Shown piece after piece: positions 1-8,335 of a stretch of 64,000 nt of DNA (positions within the stretch are counted from its first letter, which is position 1; every line of letters starts with the position of its first letter). A program made the position numbers and the translations under genes. Source of the DNA: an uncultured Flavobacteriales bacterium (GTDB taxonomy: Bacteria; Bacteroidota; Bacteroidia; Flavobacteriales; BACL11); NCBI GenBank assembly GCA_905181585.1, contig CAJIYG010000003.1, positions 142,702 to 206,701 of the forward strand, read 5' to 3'. The notes below the pieces were generated by a model. That model ran no database searches. It was not told where the DNA came from and saw only the letters and a list, made by a program, of their open reading frames with translations.

Positions 1-2040
1 CACAGAAAAGAAATTGACGGCATAACTCTTGTAAATAAAGATCATCCCCAAGTTATAGAAATATGGAATCTTGTTTTTATGCAGTATAAAAGACTTAAAG
101 ATAAAACTTTAGTTAATTTGCCTACCCAGCATGTGGATACTGGAATGGGTTTTGAAAGATTAACTATGATTATGCAAGGAAAAAAATCTAACTATGATAC
201 TGATATTTTTCAGCCTTTAATTCAAGAAATTGCTAATCTTTCAGGAATTCAGTATGGAGCTGATAATGAAAGTGATATAGCTATGAGGGTGATTGCTGAT
301 CACCTTAGAGCAGTATCTTTTTCAATTGCAGATGGACAAACTCCTTCAAATGTTAAAGCTGGATATGTTATTCGAAGAATCTTAAGAAGAGCTATTCGAT
401 ATGGATACACTTTCTTAAAATTTAAAGAGCCATTTATATACAAGCTATTACCTGTTTTAGAATCTACAATGGGGGGGCAGTATAAAGAATTAGTTAATAA
501 TAGTAAATTAATTACTAATGTAATATTTCAAGAGGAACAGTCATTTTTAAGAACTCTTTCAAAAGGACTTAAAAGAATTGATGAGATTATTTCTCAAGCA
601 AAAAAATCTGTTTCAGGGGCGATAGTCTTTGAGCTTTATGACACTTATGGTTTTCCTAAAGATTTAACAGCACTTATTTTAAGCGAATATTCTTTAACTT
701 TTAGCAGTAAAGAATTTGATCAAGAAATGCAAAATCAAAAAGAAAGATCTAAAGCCTCATCAAAATCTGATATTGGTGATTGGTTAACTATCAATGATTG
801 CAAAGAAGAGTTTAAGGGATATGATGTTTTAGAATTAGAAACTACAATTAGTAGATATAGAAAAGTAAAAAAGAATAATAAAGAATTTTTTCATCTTGTT
901 TTAGAAGAATCCCCATTTTATGCTGAATCTGGAGGTCAAGTAGGAGATACAGGAATATTGATAGGAGGTGGTGTGACTTTGAAAATTTTAGATACCAAAA
1001 AAGAAAATGATATTAGATATCTTATTTGTGATAAATTTTTTGATAATATACCTCAATCTATCAAAGCTAAAGTTGATTTAGTTCGTAGGGCAGATATATC
1101 AAAAAATCACACTGCAACTCATTTGTTACACGAGTCGCTTAGAGCAATACTTGGCGAGCATGTGGAGCAGAAAGGTTCTCTAGTAAGTGATAACTACTTA
1201 AGGTTTGACTTTTCTCATTTTTCTAAAATTTCTAGCGATGAATTAGAAAAAATTGAATTAGATGTAAATAATAAAATTCAAGAAAATATTCAATTAATAC
1301 TACATGATAACCTTTCTATATCTCAAGCTAAACAAATGGGAGCTCTCATGCTCTTTGGAGAAAAATATGGAGACAGTGTTAGGCTTATAGAATTTAACTC
1401 TTCTAAAGAACTTTGCGGAGGTACACACGTGACCTGTACTTCAGAGATAGGCCTGTTTAAAATTATATCAGAAAGCTCTACTGCTTCAGGAATTCGTAGA
1501 ATTGAAGCTTTTTCAGGTAGCGCAGCTTTAGAAGCGTTAAAGGAAAAAGAAAAAATGCATGACAAGTTAGTAGTACTTTTGAAAAATAAAAATATTGTTA
1601 CTTCTACTGAGAGTTTAATTTTAGAAAGTAAAAAGTATGCTAAAGATTTAGAATTTTATAAAGACTACTATTTCAAATCTTTAAAAATTGATTTATTATT
1701 AAATACTGAGAAAATTGGCTCTGTTAATTTTATTTATAAGAAAATGGATTTAGATGCTCAAGATTTGAAGAATTTTGCTCAAGGTTTTAAAAAGGAAAAT
1801 AATTTGGTGTTATTACTTTCTTCCACTTTAGGCTCTAAAGTTTTAATTACTCTTCTAATTTCTAATGATTTGATTTCAGAAGGTTATAATGCCAAAGACT
1901 TGATTAATATACTTTCAAAAGAAATTTCTGGAGGAGGAGGAGGACAAGATTATATTGCTACTGCCGGAGGATCAAATCTTAACGGTCTTGATAATACAGT
2001 TAAAAAAGTTAAAGAATTATTTACTAAAAAATTAGCATAA
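1..2040 (+). CDS. alaS: Alanyl-tRNA synthetase, C-terminal part (5' truncated by window edge)
   Basis: Charges tRNA-Ala in the cytoplasm and edits mischarged Ser and Gly. The frame is open from base 1, so the gene starts outside the window; about 679 residues are visible and perhaps 190 are missing, judged from the usual length near 870. The first visible residues (EIWNLVFMQY) lie in the catalytic domain, followed by the motif 3-like GMGFERL. The editing domain carries HTATHLLH (around base 1108) and CGGTHV (around base 1414), which supply the metal-binding His and Cys. The C-Ala domain has its glycine-rich GGGGGGQ near base 1930. A strong hairpin terminator follows the stop immediately. Identity is very secure. 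Confidence 0.97.
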   Translation, partial: HRKEIDGITLVNKDHPQVIEIWNLVFMQYKRLKDKTLVNLPTQHVDTGMGFERLTMIMQGKKSNYDTDIFQPLIQEIANLSGIQYGADNESDIAMRVIADHLRAVSFSIADGQTPSNVKAGYVIRRILRRAIRYGYTFLKFKEPFIYKLLPVLESTMGGQYKELVNNSKLITNVIFQEEQSFLRTLSKGLKRIDEIISQAKKSVSGAIVFELYDTYGFPKDLTALILSEYSLTFSSKEFDQEMQNQKERSKASSKSDIGDWLTINDCKEEFKGYDVLELETTISRYRKVKKNNKEFFHLVLEESPFYAESGGQVGDTGILIGGGVTLKILDTKKENDIRYLICDKFFDNIPQSIKAKVDLVRRADISKNHTATHLLHESLRAILGEHVEQKGSLVSDNYLRFDFSHFSKISSDELEKIELDVNNKIQENIQLILHDNLSISQAKQMGALMLFGEKYGDSVRLIEFNSSKELCGGTHVTCTSEIGLFKIISESSTASGIRRIEAFSGSAALEALKEKEKMHDKLVVLLKNKNIVTSTESLILESKKYAKDLEFYKDYYFKSLKIDLLLNTEKIGSVNFIYKKMDLDAQDLKNFAQGFKKENNLVLLLSSTLGSKVLITLLISNDLISEGYNAKDLINILSKEISGGGGGQDYIATAGGSNLNGLDNTVKKVKELFTKKLA

Positions 2041-2041
2041 A

Positions 2042-2069
2042 AAAAACCACCTAAAAGGTGGTTTTTTTA
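2042..2069. terminator. Bidirectional terminator between alaS and the facing gene
   Basis: A 7-bp stem accacct/aggtggt (2046-2052 with 2056-2062) has a 3-base loop. A-runs flank it on one side and T-runs on the other, so it can end alaS on the plus strand and the facing outer-membrane gene on the minus strand. Confidence 0.9.
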
Positions 2070-2086
2070 AATTTTAACAAATTTTC

Positions 2087-2521
2087 TTAGAATCTGTAAG
2101 CAAGTCCAAAGTTTAATTTTCCTTCTCTATCTCCTGCATCATCTTCGTTTACTGGCATTGTGTAACTTGGCTCTAAGTAAAGGTCATTCCATACATTGAA
2201 AGAATATCCTACACCTATAGTCATGTTATCAGTAGCTTCTTCAGTTGGCATTTGTAAAGTTGCCCACATTCCTTCACCAAAGCTATATCTTACAAATAGA
2301 TCCCATGTTGCATCACCTGCATCATCTTCAGGTCCTTTTTGAACTCCAGCTGTTAAGCTTTCATTAACTTGGTAACCTAAACCTATTTTGTCAGTAATTT
2401 GCTCTGCTGAAAAACCATCAGCATCATCTGCTGCTTCTGTAACAGTAGTAACTACCATAAATTGAGCTGAAGCAAATAACGTAGTCATTGCAAGAGCTGC
2501 TGTAAATAATACTTTTTTCAT
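2087..2521 (-). CDS. Small outer-membrane beta-barrel-like protein
   Basis: The product is about 144 residues and its family is not firmly recognised. The start at 2521 gives a clean signal peptide (MKKVLFTAALAMTTLFASAQ); an ATG 11 codons upstream is in frame but would put an odd stretch before it. The mature part alternates polar and aromatic residues, is rich in Asp and Glu, and ends in YRF. A terminal aromatic residue is typical of outer-membrane barrels. 'GYSFNVWNDLYLEPSYTMP' and 'GLAYRF' look like barrel strands. A weak -7 element (TATCTTG, 2558-2552 minus) lies upstream. Its neighbour is another barrel gene on the same strand with a similar AT-rich leader. The role is unknown; location is inferred from composition. 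Confidence 0.7.
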   Translation of the reverse strand: MKKVLFTAALAMTTLFASAQFMVVTTVTEAADDADGFSAEQITDKIGLGYQVNESLTAGVQKGPEDDAGDATWDLFVRYSFGEGMWATLQMPTEEATDNMTIGVGYSFNVWNDLYLEPSYTMPVNEDDAGDREGKLNFGLAYRF

Positions 2522-2633
2522 CTTATTTAAATTTAATATTAATATTGGTCGCAAGATAGTAAAGGTATTTATCTTTTGTATAATAAATACTAACTTTTCT
2601 TAACACCATATTGTTAATTGCTAGATAAAGTCC

Positions 2634-2662
2634 AAAAAAAAAGAGCTGCATAAAGCAGCTCT
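2634..2662 (-). terminator. Terminator of the porin-like gene
   Basis: An 8-bp stem agagctgc/gcagctct (2642-2649 with 2655-2662) has a 5-base loop. On the minus strand it is followed by a T-run (A-run 2633-2641 on plus). It lies just past the stop of the porin-like gene. Confidence 0.88.
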
Positions 2663-2686
2663 TTTTGAAATTATTTGTTTAACTAA

Positions 2687-3733
2687 TTACGGAGTAACAG
2701 TTAAAGTTAACCAGTTGTAAGTTGCATCAGTATCAGTACCATTGTTATCAGTAACCATTCTGTATGATAATGAAGCATTATCAGTTAATGAATAACCTAC
2801 AGAAATATCAGTAGCTGATCTTTCATAGTTATCATCTTCAGTGTTAGTTACAGTACTCATTGTAGCTGCTAAAGAAAAGTCTCCCATGTTGTAAGAACCA
2901 CCAACATATAAGTTTTCTTCGTTAGCTGCTAATTGACCTAAATTACCATGTGACATCCAGTCTCCAGTCATGTTACCTGAAGCTAAGTAAGTGAATCCAT
3001 CTTCACCAACTGAAGCCATACCAGCAGTTAATGACATATCATCATTTACTGTGTATGTTCCTGAAATATCCATCATGTCACCATCAACACCATCAAAAGA
3101 AGTTGTGTTGTAAGAAACATTTAAATCTAAAGCACCACCCATTGCTGAGTAAGTAAAGTCAAGACCCATTGCAGTATTTGCATCAGCTCCGTTTGATCCT
3201 AATGAAAGGTATAGTAAGTTAGCGCTCCAGTCACCTTGTGACTTAGATGCGTTTAACCACATGTTATCAATTGAAGAAGTTCCATCGTCATTACTTTGTG
3301 AATTTAAACCTAAGTCTAAACCTACTAAGTCATTATCGATTGCAAAAGTCATACCATCTGTAGTATTTCTTGTTGCTGCCCAGTCATTTGTTCCAACAAA
3401 AACTCCTGAACCATAAGATAATGCTTGACGACCAATGTTCATTGTAGCAAAACCAAAAAGATCAGTTGAAGCATAAGCTTCGTAAACGTTAGCATTAAGT
3501 GTACCATTAGTTCCATCGTTAGTTGTGTAGTTTACATCACTACTTAAAACGATTCCCCAATTGTCACCACCCCATGTAGTTCCAACAGTTACTCTTTGAT
3601 CAGTAGACATCTTATCTCCGTCTCCACTCATATCTATTCTCGTTCTTGAATCTACATTCATGTCTTGAGCAAAAGATACAGTTGTCATTAGTCCTAATGC
3701 AAGGGCTAATATGTTACGTAAATTTTTTTTCAT
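2687..3733 (-). CDS. Porin-like outer-membrane beta-barrel protein
   Basis: The product is about 348 residues from the start at 3733, where MKKNLRNILALALGLMTTVSFAQ forms a signal peptide; an in-frame ATG 15 codons earlier is less likely because it overlaps the promoter. The mature protein has repeated amphipathic strands, many Asp, Asn, Thr and Gly, and no Cys. Segments such as 'TDLFGFATMNIGRQALSYGSG' resemble the N-terminal strands of general porins (Gram-negative porin fold). It is probably a diffusion channel in the outer membrane, possibly abundant, since it has a strong promoter (TATCTTTG, 3768-3761) and a strong terminator. The substrate cannot be told from sequence. Confidence 0.78.
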   Translation of the reverse strand: MKKNLRNILALALGLMTTVSFAQDMNVDSRTRIDMSGDGDKMSTDQRVTVGTTWGGDNWGIVLSSDVNYTTNDGTNGTLNANVYEAYASTDLFGFATMNIGRQALSYGSGVFVGTNDWAATRNTTDGMTFAIDNDLVGLDLGLNSQSNDDGTSSIDNMWLNASKSQGDWSANLLYLSLGSNGADANTAMGLDFTYSAMGGALDLNVSYNTTSFDGVDGDMMDISGTYTVNDDMSLTAGMASVGEDGFTYLASGNMTGDWMSHGNLGQLAANEENLYVGGSYNMGDFSLAATMSTVTNTEDDNYERSATDISVGYSLTDNASLSYRMVTDNNGTDTDATYNWLTLTVTP

Positions 3734-3760
3734 TTTATTTAATTTTAAATTAATACGGGG

Positions 3761-3768
3761 CAAAGATA
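3761..3768 (-). promoter_or_regulatory. -7 promoter element of the porin-like gene
   Basis: TATCTTTG on the minus strand matches the Bacteroidota TAnnTTTG -7 consensus. It lies 27 bases before the chosen ATG at 3733, and the longer in-frame start at 3778 would sit upstream of it. Confidence 0.7.
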
Positions 3769-3944
3769 AACTACTCATTTAAAACAAGCCTAATAGATTA
3801 CCTACTTTTTTAACATTAGATTGTGGGTATCTCACTTATGTTTTTGATTTTCAATTGTTTAGACTATGAATTTTTTTGATTAAAAAAGGTTCAAAAAAGT
3901 AAAAAAAACCTGAAAAACTGCTGTTTTTTGATAAAATTTGGTTT

Positions 3945-5210
3945 TTAGCCTTTATATGAGAGCCACTTCCAGAGCTCTTTATAGCTGATTTTTTTACCAT
4001 ACATAAGTATACCAGTTCTATATATTTTTGCAGCTAAAAATGTCGTTGCTACAAAGCCAATAATAATGGATAACATTGAAATAATGAGCTCCCAATTTTC
4101 TACTCCAAAAGGCAGTCTTACCATCATAATCACTGGAGATGTAAATGGTATCATAGACATCCAAAATGCTAATGTACCATCGGGATTATCCATTACAGGC
4201 TGTATTAGCATAATAGCAAGTAATAAAGGAATTGTAATAGGAAGAATAAACTGCTGAGTATCTGCTTCTGCATCTACTGCCGAACCAACAGCTGCAAATA
4301 AAGAGCTGTAAAGAAGATATCCAGACATAAAATAAAACATAAAACAAAGCATTATTTGTATGAAATTGATTCCTCCAACTAAGCTTGTGATTTTTGACAT
4401 CATCTCTGTATTTTCAGCTGAGTTGGCCTGACTAATTAATTCATTTGGACTAAATAATAATAATTCAGCCAAAGATGCTAAAGCAAAAGTTAAAACAATC
4501 CATAAGATGAATTGGGTTAAACCAACTAGAGCAACTCCTATAATTTTACCCATCATCAGCTGAAACGGTTTTACAGAAGAGATTATAACTTCAACTATCC
4601 TGTTTGTTTTTTCTTCAATAACTCCCCTCATGACCATTGTTCCGTACATAAAAATAAACATATATATGAGAATCCCAGTAATAAAACCTATACCCATACT
4701 TCCCTCGGTACTAGAGTTAATATTCTCACCATCTAATGTTACAATCTTTGTTTGGATATTTATTTTTGTTTCAGATTCCTCAAGTACTTTTAGGTCAATT
4801 CCTGCTAACTTTAATTTATCACGCTCTATTATTTTTTCAATTTTATCTGCAATAGATCTTTTAACTGATAATGAGATTTGTTGATCTGATAGTAGATAGA
4901 ATTGATCTTCATTTTTATCTAAAACCGCATAATATCCAGTCTGTGAAAAATCTTTTTTTAGAAGCTCAAATTCTTCATTAGGAATAACATTAAATTGAGT
5001 GTTTTCTATTTTGTTTAAAGGTTCTAAGAAATCTATATTCTTTTCTGTTATAGCTATAAGTCTATTTTGCTGATCTTGCATTGATAAAATAGTTGGAGTT
5101 ACTAATAAAGCAGCCATTAGTATAGGGCCTAGAATCGTCATGACTATAAAAGATTTCTTCTTAACTCTAACTAAATATTCTCTTGAAATTATTAACCAAA
5201 TTTTATTCAT
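3945..5210 (-). CDS. ABC-2 type transporter permease (NatB-like)
   Basis: Membrane half of an ABC exporter, 421 residues from the start at 5210 (MNKIWLIISREYLVRVKKKSF). That ATG overlaps the stop of the ATPase gene in ATGAATAA, which supports it over the upstream in-frame ATG at 5240. One membrane segment lies near residues 20-45, then an extracytoplasmic domain of about 130 residues, then about five more segments from residue 175 on. 'YGTMVMRGVIEEKTNRIVEVIISSVKP' is the typical ABC-2 stretch before the second membrane segment. The family includes NatB-type sodium exporters and many uncharacterised exporters; the substrate here is unknown. Confidence 0.88.
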   Translation of the reverse strand: MNKIWLIISREYLVRVKKKSFIVMTILGPILMAALLVTPTILSMQDQQNRLIAITEKNIDFLEPLNKIENTQFNVIPNEEFELLKKDFSQTGYYAVLDKNEDQFYLLSDQQISLSVKRSIADKIEKIIERDKLKLAGIDLKVLEESETKINIQTKIVTLDGENINSSTEGSMGIGFITGILIYMFIFMYGTMVMRGVIEEKTNRIVEVIISSVKPFQLMMGKIIGVALVGLTQFILWIVLTFALASLAELLLFSPNELISQANSAENTEMMSKITSLVGGINFIQIMLCFMFYFMSGYLLYSSLFAAVGSAVDAEADTQQFILPITIPLLLAIMLIQPVMDNPDGTLAFWMSMIPFTSPVIMMVRLPFGVENWELIISMLSIIIGFVATTFLAAKIYRTGILMYGKKISYKELWKWLSYKG

Positions 5211-6096
5211 TTCCAATCGCTTTAATAAATATTTCTTCAATGCTTGGGGTATGTTTTTTTAATAAAATAATCTCATGTTTCTCGTTAATAGATTTAATTA
5301 CATCTTTCTGATTGAAATTATCTTTTATAGTTAAATAATGAACATTATTAACTTTTTTAATAATAGAATATTCTTGTGATTCTAAAAGAGTATCTTCTTT
5401 TATTGTGACTTCAAATTGCTTATTGTCAAATTGTTTTTTAATATTTTGAATTGATCCCTCTAAAATTGTTTCTGAATTATTGATAAGAGCAAAATGATCG
5501 CATATTTCTTCTACTGATTCCATTCTATGAGTAGAGAAAATAATTGTAGTTCCTTTATCTCTTAAGTTAACGATTTCTTCTCGAATAATTGATGCGTTTA
5601 TAGGATCGAACCCACTAAATGGCTCATCAAATATGAGTAGTTTAGGTTCATGTAAGATTGTGACAATGAATTGAATTTTTTGGGCCATTCCCTTAGAAAG
5701 TTCTTCAACTTTTTTTGGCCACCATTCAATAATATTAAATCTTTTAAACCAATACCTTAATTTACTCAAAGCTTCGTCGTATGTCATTCCTTTAAGCTGA
5801 GCAAGATATAAGGCTTGCTCTCCAACTTTCATTTTTTTATACAAACCTCTTTCCTCAGGCAGATAACCAATTAATGAAACATGCTTTTCCTGTAGTCTTT
5901 CACCATCAAAAATTACAGATCCACTATCTGGAGCAGTAATTTGATTTATGATTCGCATAAGAGTTGTTTTTCCAGCTCCATTTGGTCCTAACAATCCATA
6001 TATACTCCCTTTAGGAATAGAAAGATTTACCTTATTTAGGGCTGTGTAGTTGCCATAAACTTTTACAACATCTTTAACTTCTAGTAATGCTGCCAT
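5203..6096 (-). CDS. ABC transporter ATP-binding protein (ABC-2 / NatA-like)
   Basis: ATPase partner of the permease just downstream (8-base overlap), 297 residues. Walker A GPNGAGKTT is at residues 37-45, the signature is LSKGMAQK (133-140) with Lys in place of the second Gly of LSGGQ, Walker B LLIFDE is at 153-158, and the H-loop His is at 190. The C-terminal about 80 residues form the accessory domain seen in DrrA/NatA-like proteins. ATP hydrolysis drives export through the permease. It starts one base after the dnaJ stop, so it is probably cotranscribed with grpE-dnaJ. The substrate is not predictable. Confidence 0.93.
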   Translation of the reverse strand: MAALLEVKDVVKVYGNYTALNKVNLSIPKGSIYGLLGPNGAGKTTLMRIINQITAPDSGSVIFDGERLQEKHVSLIGYLPEERGLYKKMKVGEQALYLAQLKGMTYDEALSKLRYWFKRFNIIEWWPKKVEELSKGMAQKIQFIVTILHEPKLLIFDEPFSGFDPINASIIREEIVNLRDKGTTIIFSTHRMESVEEICDHFALINNSETILEGSIQNIKKQFDNKQFEVTIKEDTLLESQEYSIIKKVNNVHYLTIKDNFNQKDVIKSINEKHEIILLKKHTPSIEEIFIKAIGNE

Positions 6097-6097
6097 T

Positions 6098-7213
6098 TTA
6101 GCTAAACATATCTTTTACTCTATCAAAAAAAGATTTATCTTTTTTTGTTGGATTTGGATGAAAATTTTTCTGTATTTCTGATTGCTCAAAGAATTTTTTT
6201 TCTTCTTTAGTTAAAGTTTGGGGTGTCCATACATTAATATGAACAAGTAAATCTCCTCGACCATAGCTATTTACAGAAGGAAGTCCTTTAGATTTTAGTC
6301 TTAAAATCTTCCCACTTTGTATGCCACTCTCTAGTTTAATCTTCACTTTTCCATTTATCGTTGGTATTTCAGTTTCTGCCCCCAGTACAGCATCATTGAA
6401 ACTTATGTAGTGGTCATAATGAAGATTTTTACCATCTCTAATTAATTGTTCATCTTCTTCAACAGAAATAAGAACAAGTAAATCACCATTGATCCCTTCA
6501 AATGGAGCTGCATTTCCTTTTCCGCTAACTTTAAGCTGCATATCATCTTCCACTCCAGCAGGAATAGTGATTTTAACAGTTTCTTGCTCTTTAATCATCC
6601 CATTTGCATCTGTTCCGCTAGGTCTGTTTTTAATGGATTTACCAGCACCCGAGCAGGCTTGACAGCTTGCTGAAGTTTGCATTTGTCCTAAAATAGTATT
6701 GCTTATTCTAGTTACCTGACCAGATCCATTACATGTTCTACAAGTATCATATGTAACACCTTCAGCATTAACTAAACGACTAACTTTAATTTTCTTATCA
6801 ACTCCTTCAGAAATTTCTTTTAGATTAAGTGTTAATTTAATTCTAAGATTTGATCCTTTAATAACTCTTCTTCCTCTTTGACCTCCGCCAAATCCGCCAA
6901 ATCCACCACCACCACCAAAAACATCTCCAAATTGGCTGAAAATATCATCCATGTTCATCCCTCCGCCAAAACCACCACCACCGGAATTCCCCATACCTGC
7001 ATGACCAAATTGGTCATATCTTTGTTTTTTTTCGTTGTTGCTTAAAACCTCATAGGCTTCTGCAGCTTCCTTAAATTTAGCTTCAGCTTCAGCATTATCA
7101 GGGTTTTTATCTGGGTGATATTGTATAGCAAGTTTTCTGTATGCTTTTTTGATTTCTTTACTATCAGCACTTTTGCCAACTCCTAAAACATCATAATAAT
7201 CTCTTTTTGACAT
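6098..7213 (-). CDS. dnaJ: Chaperone DnaJ (Hsp40) with reduced zinc domain
   Basis: Co-chaperone that delivers clients to DnaK and stimulates its ATPase, 371 residues. The J domain has the HPD triad at residues 33-35, a Gly/Phe-rich region spans 75-113, and two C-terminal beta domains follow. The zinc domain has only two CxxCxGxG motifs (CRTCNGSG 158-165 and CQACSGAG 184-191) in place of four. Their spacing matches the middle pair, so zinc site 2 is kept and site 1 is lost; I recall this form from other Flavobacteria. It lies 11 bases downstream of grpE and is cotranscribed with it. dnaK is not in the window. Confidence 0.96.
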   Translation of the reverse strand: MSKRDYYDVLGVGKSADSKEIKKAYRKLAIQYHPDKNPDNAEAEAKFKEAAEAYEVLSNNEKKQRYDQFGHAGMGNSGGGGFGGGMNMDDIFSQFGDVFGGGGGFGGFGGGQRGRRVIKGSNLRIKLTLNLKEISEGVDKKIKVSRLVNAEGVTYDTCRTCNGSGQVTRISNTILGQMQTSASCQACSGAGKSIKNRPSGTDANGMIKEQETVKITIPAGVEDDMQLKVSGKGNAAPFEGINGDLLVLISVEEDEQLIRDGKNLHYDHYISFNDAVLGAETEIPTINGKVKIKLESGIQSGKILRLKSKGLPSVNSYGRGDLLVHINVWTPQTLTKEEKKFFEQSEIQKNFHPNPTKKDKSFFDRVKDMFS

Positions 7214-7224
7214 ATTTCTTTTAA

Positions 7225-7740
7225 TTAATTTCCTACAACTACTTTAGCATATCTTAAAACTTTATCTCCAAGCATGTAACCTTTTTCTATAACATCTATT
7301 ATTTTTCCTACATCTTTTTTGTTTTCAGCAGGAATGTTAGTAATAGCCTCATGAAAATCTGTGTCTAGCACTTTCCCTTTTGGATCTTCTATCTCTTTTA
7401 GTCCTTTTTTCTCAAGCTCTCCTTTTAATTGATTATATATTAGCATTATTCCATCATCATCAGATATGTTTTGAGCTTTTAGAGCTCTTTCAAAATTATC
7501 TATTACAGGAATTAAAGATGTAATAACATCTTTGCTGGCAGTAGTGAAAAGTTCTATTCGTTCTTTTGCTGTTCTTTTTCTAAAATTATCAAACTCAGCA
7601 AAAAGTCTTAAGTTTTTATCTTTTTCAAGAGCAACTTCATTTTTTAAATTTTCTAGTTCTTCTTTGTTAATTTTAACTGATTCAACTGTTTTCTTTTTAG
7701 AAGCGCTTTTTTTTGGTTTTTTAGATTTTGGTTCACTCAT
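7225..7740 (-). CDS. grpE: Nucleotide exchange factor GrpE
   Basis: Releases ADP from DnaK so that the chaperone cycle can restart; 171 residues. The N-terminus is Lys/Ser-rich (residues 1-25), then a long coiled-coil helix (about 25-80), then the C-terminal beta domain ending in [14 protein letters not shown], which fits the GrpE signature (G..LRPA.V.V). It is first in the run grpE-dnaJ-ABC. A 15-base perfect inverted repeat sits in its upstream region (7776-7790) and could be a control site. Confidence 0.95.
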   Translation of the reverse strand: MSEPKSKKPKKSASKKKTVESVKINKEELENLKNEVALEKDKNLRLFAEFDNFRKRTAKERIELFTTASKDVITSLIPVIDNFERALKAQNISDDDGIMLIYNQLKGELEKKGLKEIEDPKGKVLDTDFHEAITNIPAENKKDVGKIIDVIEKGYMLGDKVLRYAKVVVGN

Positions 7741-7775
7741 TTCTTAAATATTATTTATTAATATCTTATTGCAAG

Positions 7776-7790
7776 ATCTTTGCCAAAGAT
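7776..7790. promoter_or_regulatory. Perfect inverted repeat upstream of grpE
   Basis: atctttgccaaagat is a perfect 15-base inverted repeat (7-base arms around one base), 35 bases before the grpE start. It overlaps a sequence close to a -7 element on the minus strand (TTAATCTTTG). A second short dyad, gacatattgtc, lies at 7799-7809. It could be an operator for stress control of grpE-dnaJ, or chance overlap of AT-rich promoter DNA. Confidence 0.35.
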
Positions 7791-7813
7791 TAATAATTAG
7801 ACATATTGTCAGC

Positions 7814-8326
7814 TTATTTTTTTTTAGATTCTAAAAATCTATGAAGACTTTGACCCTTTAGATTTTTAGCTATAATGATTCCTTTTCCGTTAATAATTAC
7901 ATTTGAGGGTATACTTCTAATATTATATTTTTTTGAACCCTCTGATTGCCAACCTCCTAAGTCTGAGACATGATATTCCCAAAATAATTGATCTTGATTT
8001 ATAGCTTTTGTCCAAGCTGCTTCAGTTTTATCTAGAGAAAGACTAAATATTTCAAACCCTTTGCCATCCTCAAAATTTGTTTTATTAAATTTTTTGTAAG
8101 CATCTACAAGGTTGGGGTTCTCTCTTCTACAAGGTCCACACCAGGATGCCCAAAAGTCGATTAATACTAATTTATTCTTTATACTTGAAAGACTCATGTT
8201 CTTTCCTTTAGGATTTTTGTAAGATAAATCTGGTGCCTTGTCTCCAATGTTTAATCCTATTTCTTGACTGTATGAAAAGCTGACAAATAAGCAGTTTAAG
8301 GCTAGCAGAATAATTTTTCTTAGCAT
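7814..8326 (-). CDS. TlpA/ResA-like thioredoxin-fold protein (exported)
   Basis: Exported thiol-disulfide protein of 170 residues. The first 20 residues are a signal peptide (LLALNCLFVSFSYSQ). The AhpC-TSA/Redoxin-type fold begins at GDKAPDLSYKNPKGK, and the active site WCGPCR has Cys63 and Cys66. 'IRSIPSNVIINGKGIIIAKNLKG' holds the cis-Pro segment. Such proteins reduce cytochrome c maturation or envelope client disulfides. It starts 9 bases after the murA stop and so probably shares that transcript. The specific partner is not evident. Confidence 0.9.
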   Translation of the reverse strand: MLRKIILLALNCLFVSFSYSQEIGLNIGDKAPDLSYKNPKGKNMSLSSIKNKLVLIDFWASWCGPCRRENPNLVDAYKKFNKTNFEDGKGFEIFSLSLDKTEAAWTKAINQDQLFWEYHVSDLGGWQSEGSKKYNIRSIPSNVIINGKGIIIAKNLKGQSLHRFLESKKK

Positions 8327-8335
8327 AATATATTT

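Noticed and set aside
3897-3944. Possible terminator after the ABC-2 permease (aaaaac/gttttt hairpin)
   Set aside because: The stem is only six weak pairs in AT-rich DNA, and the T-run on the minus strand is not adjacent.
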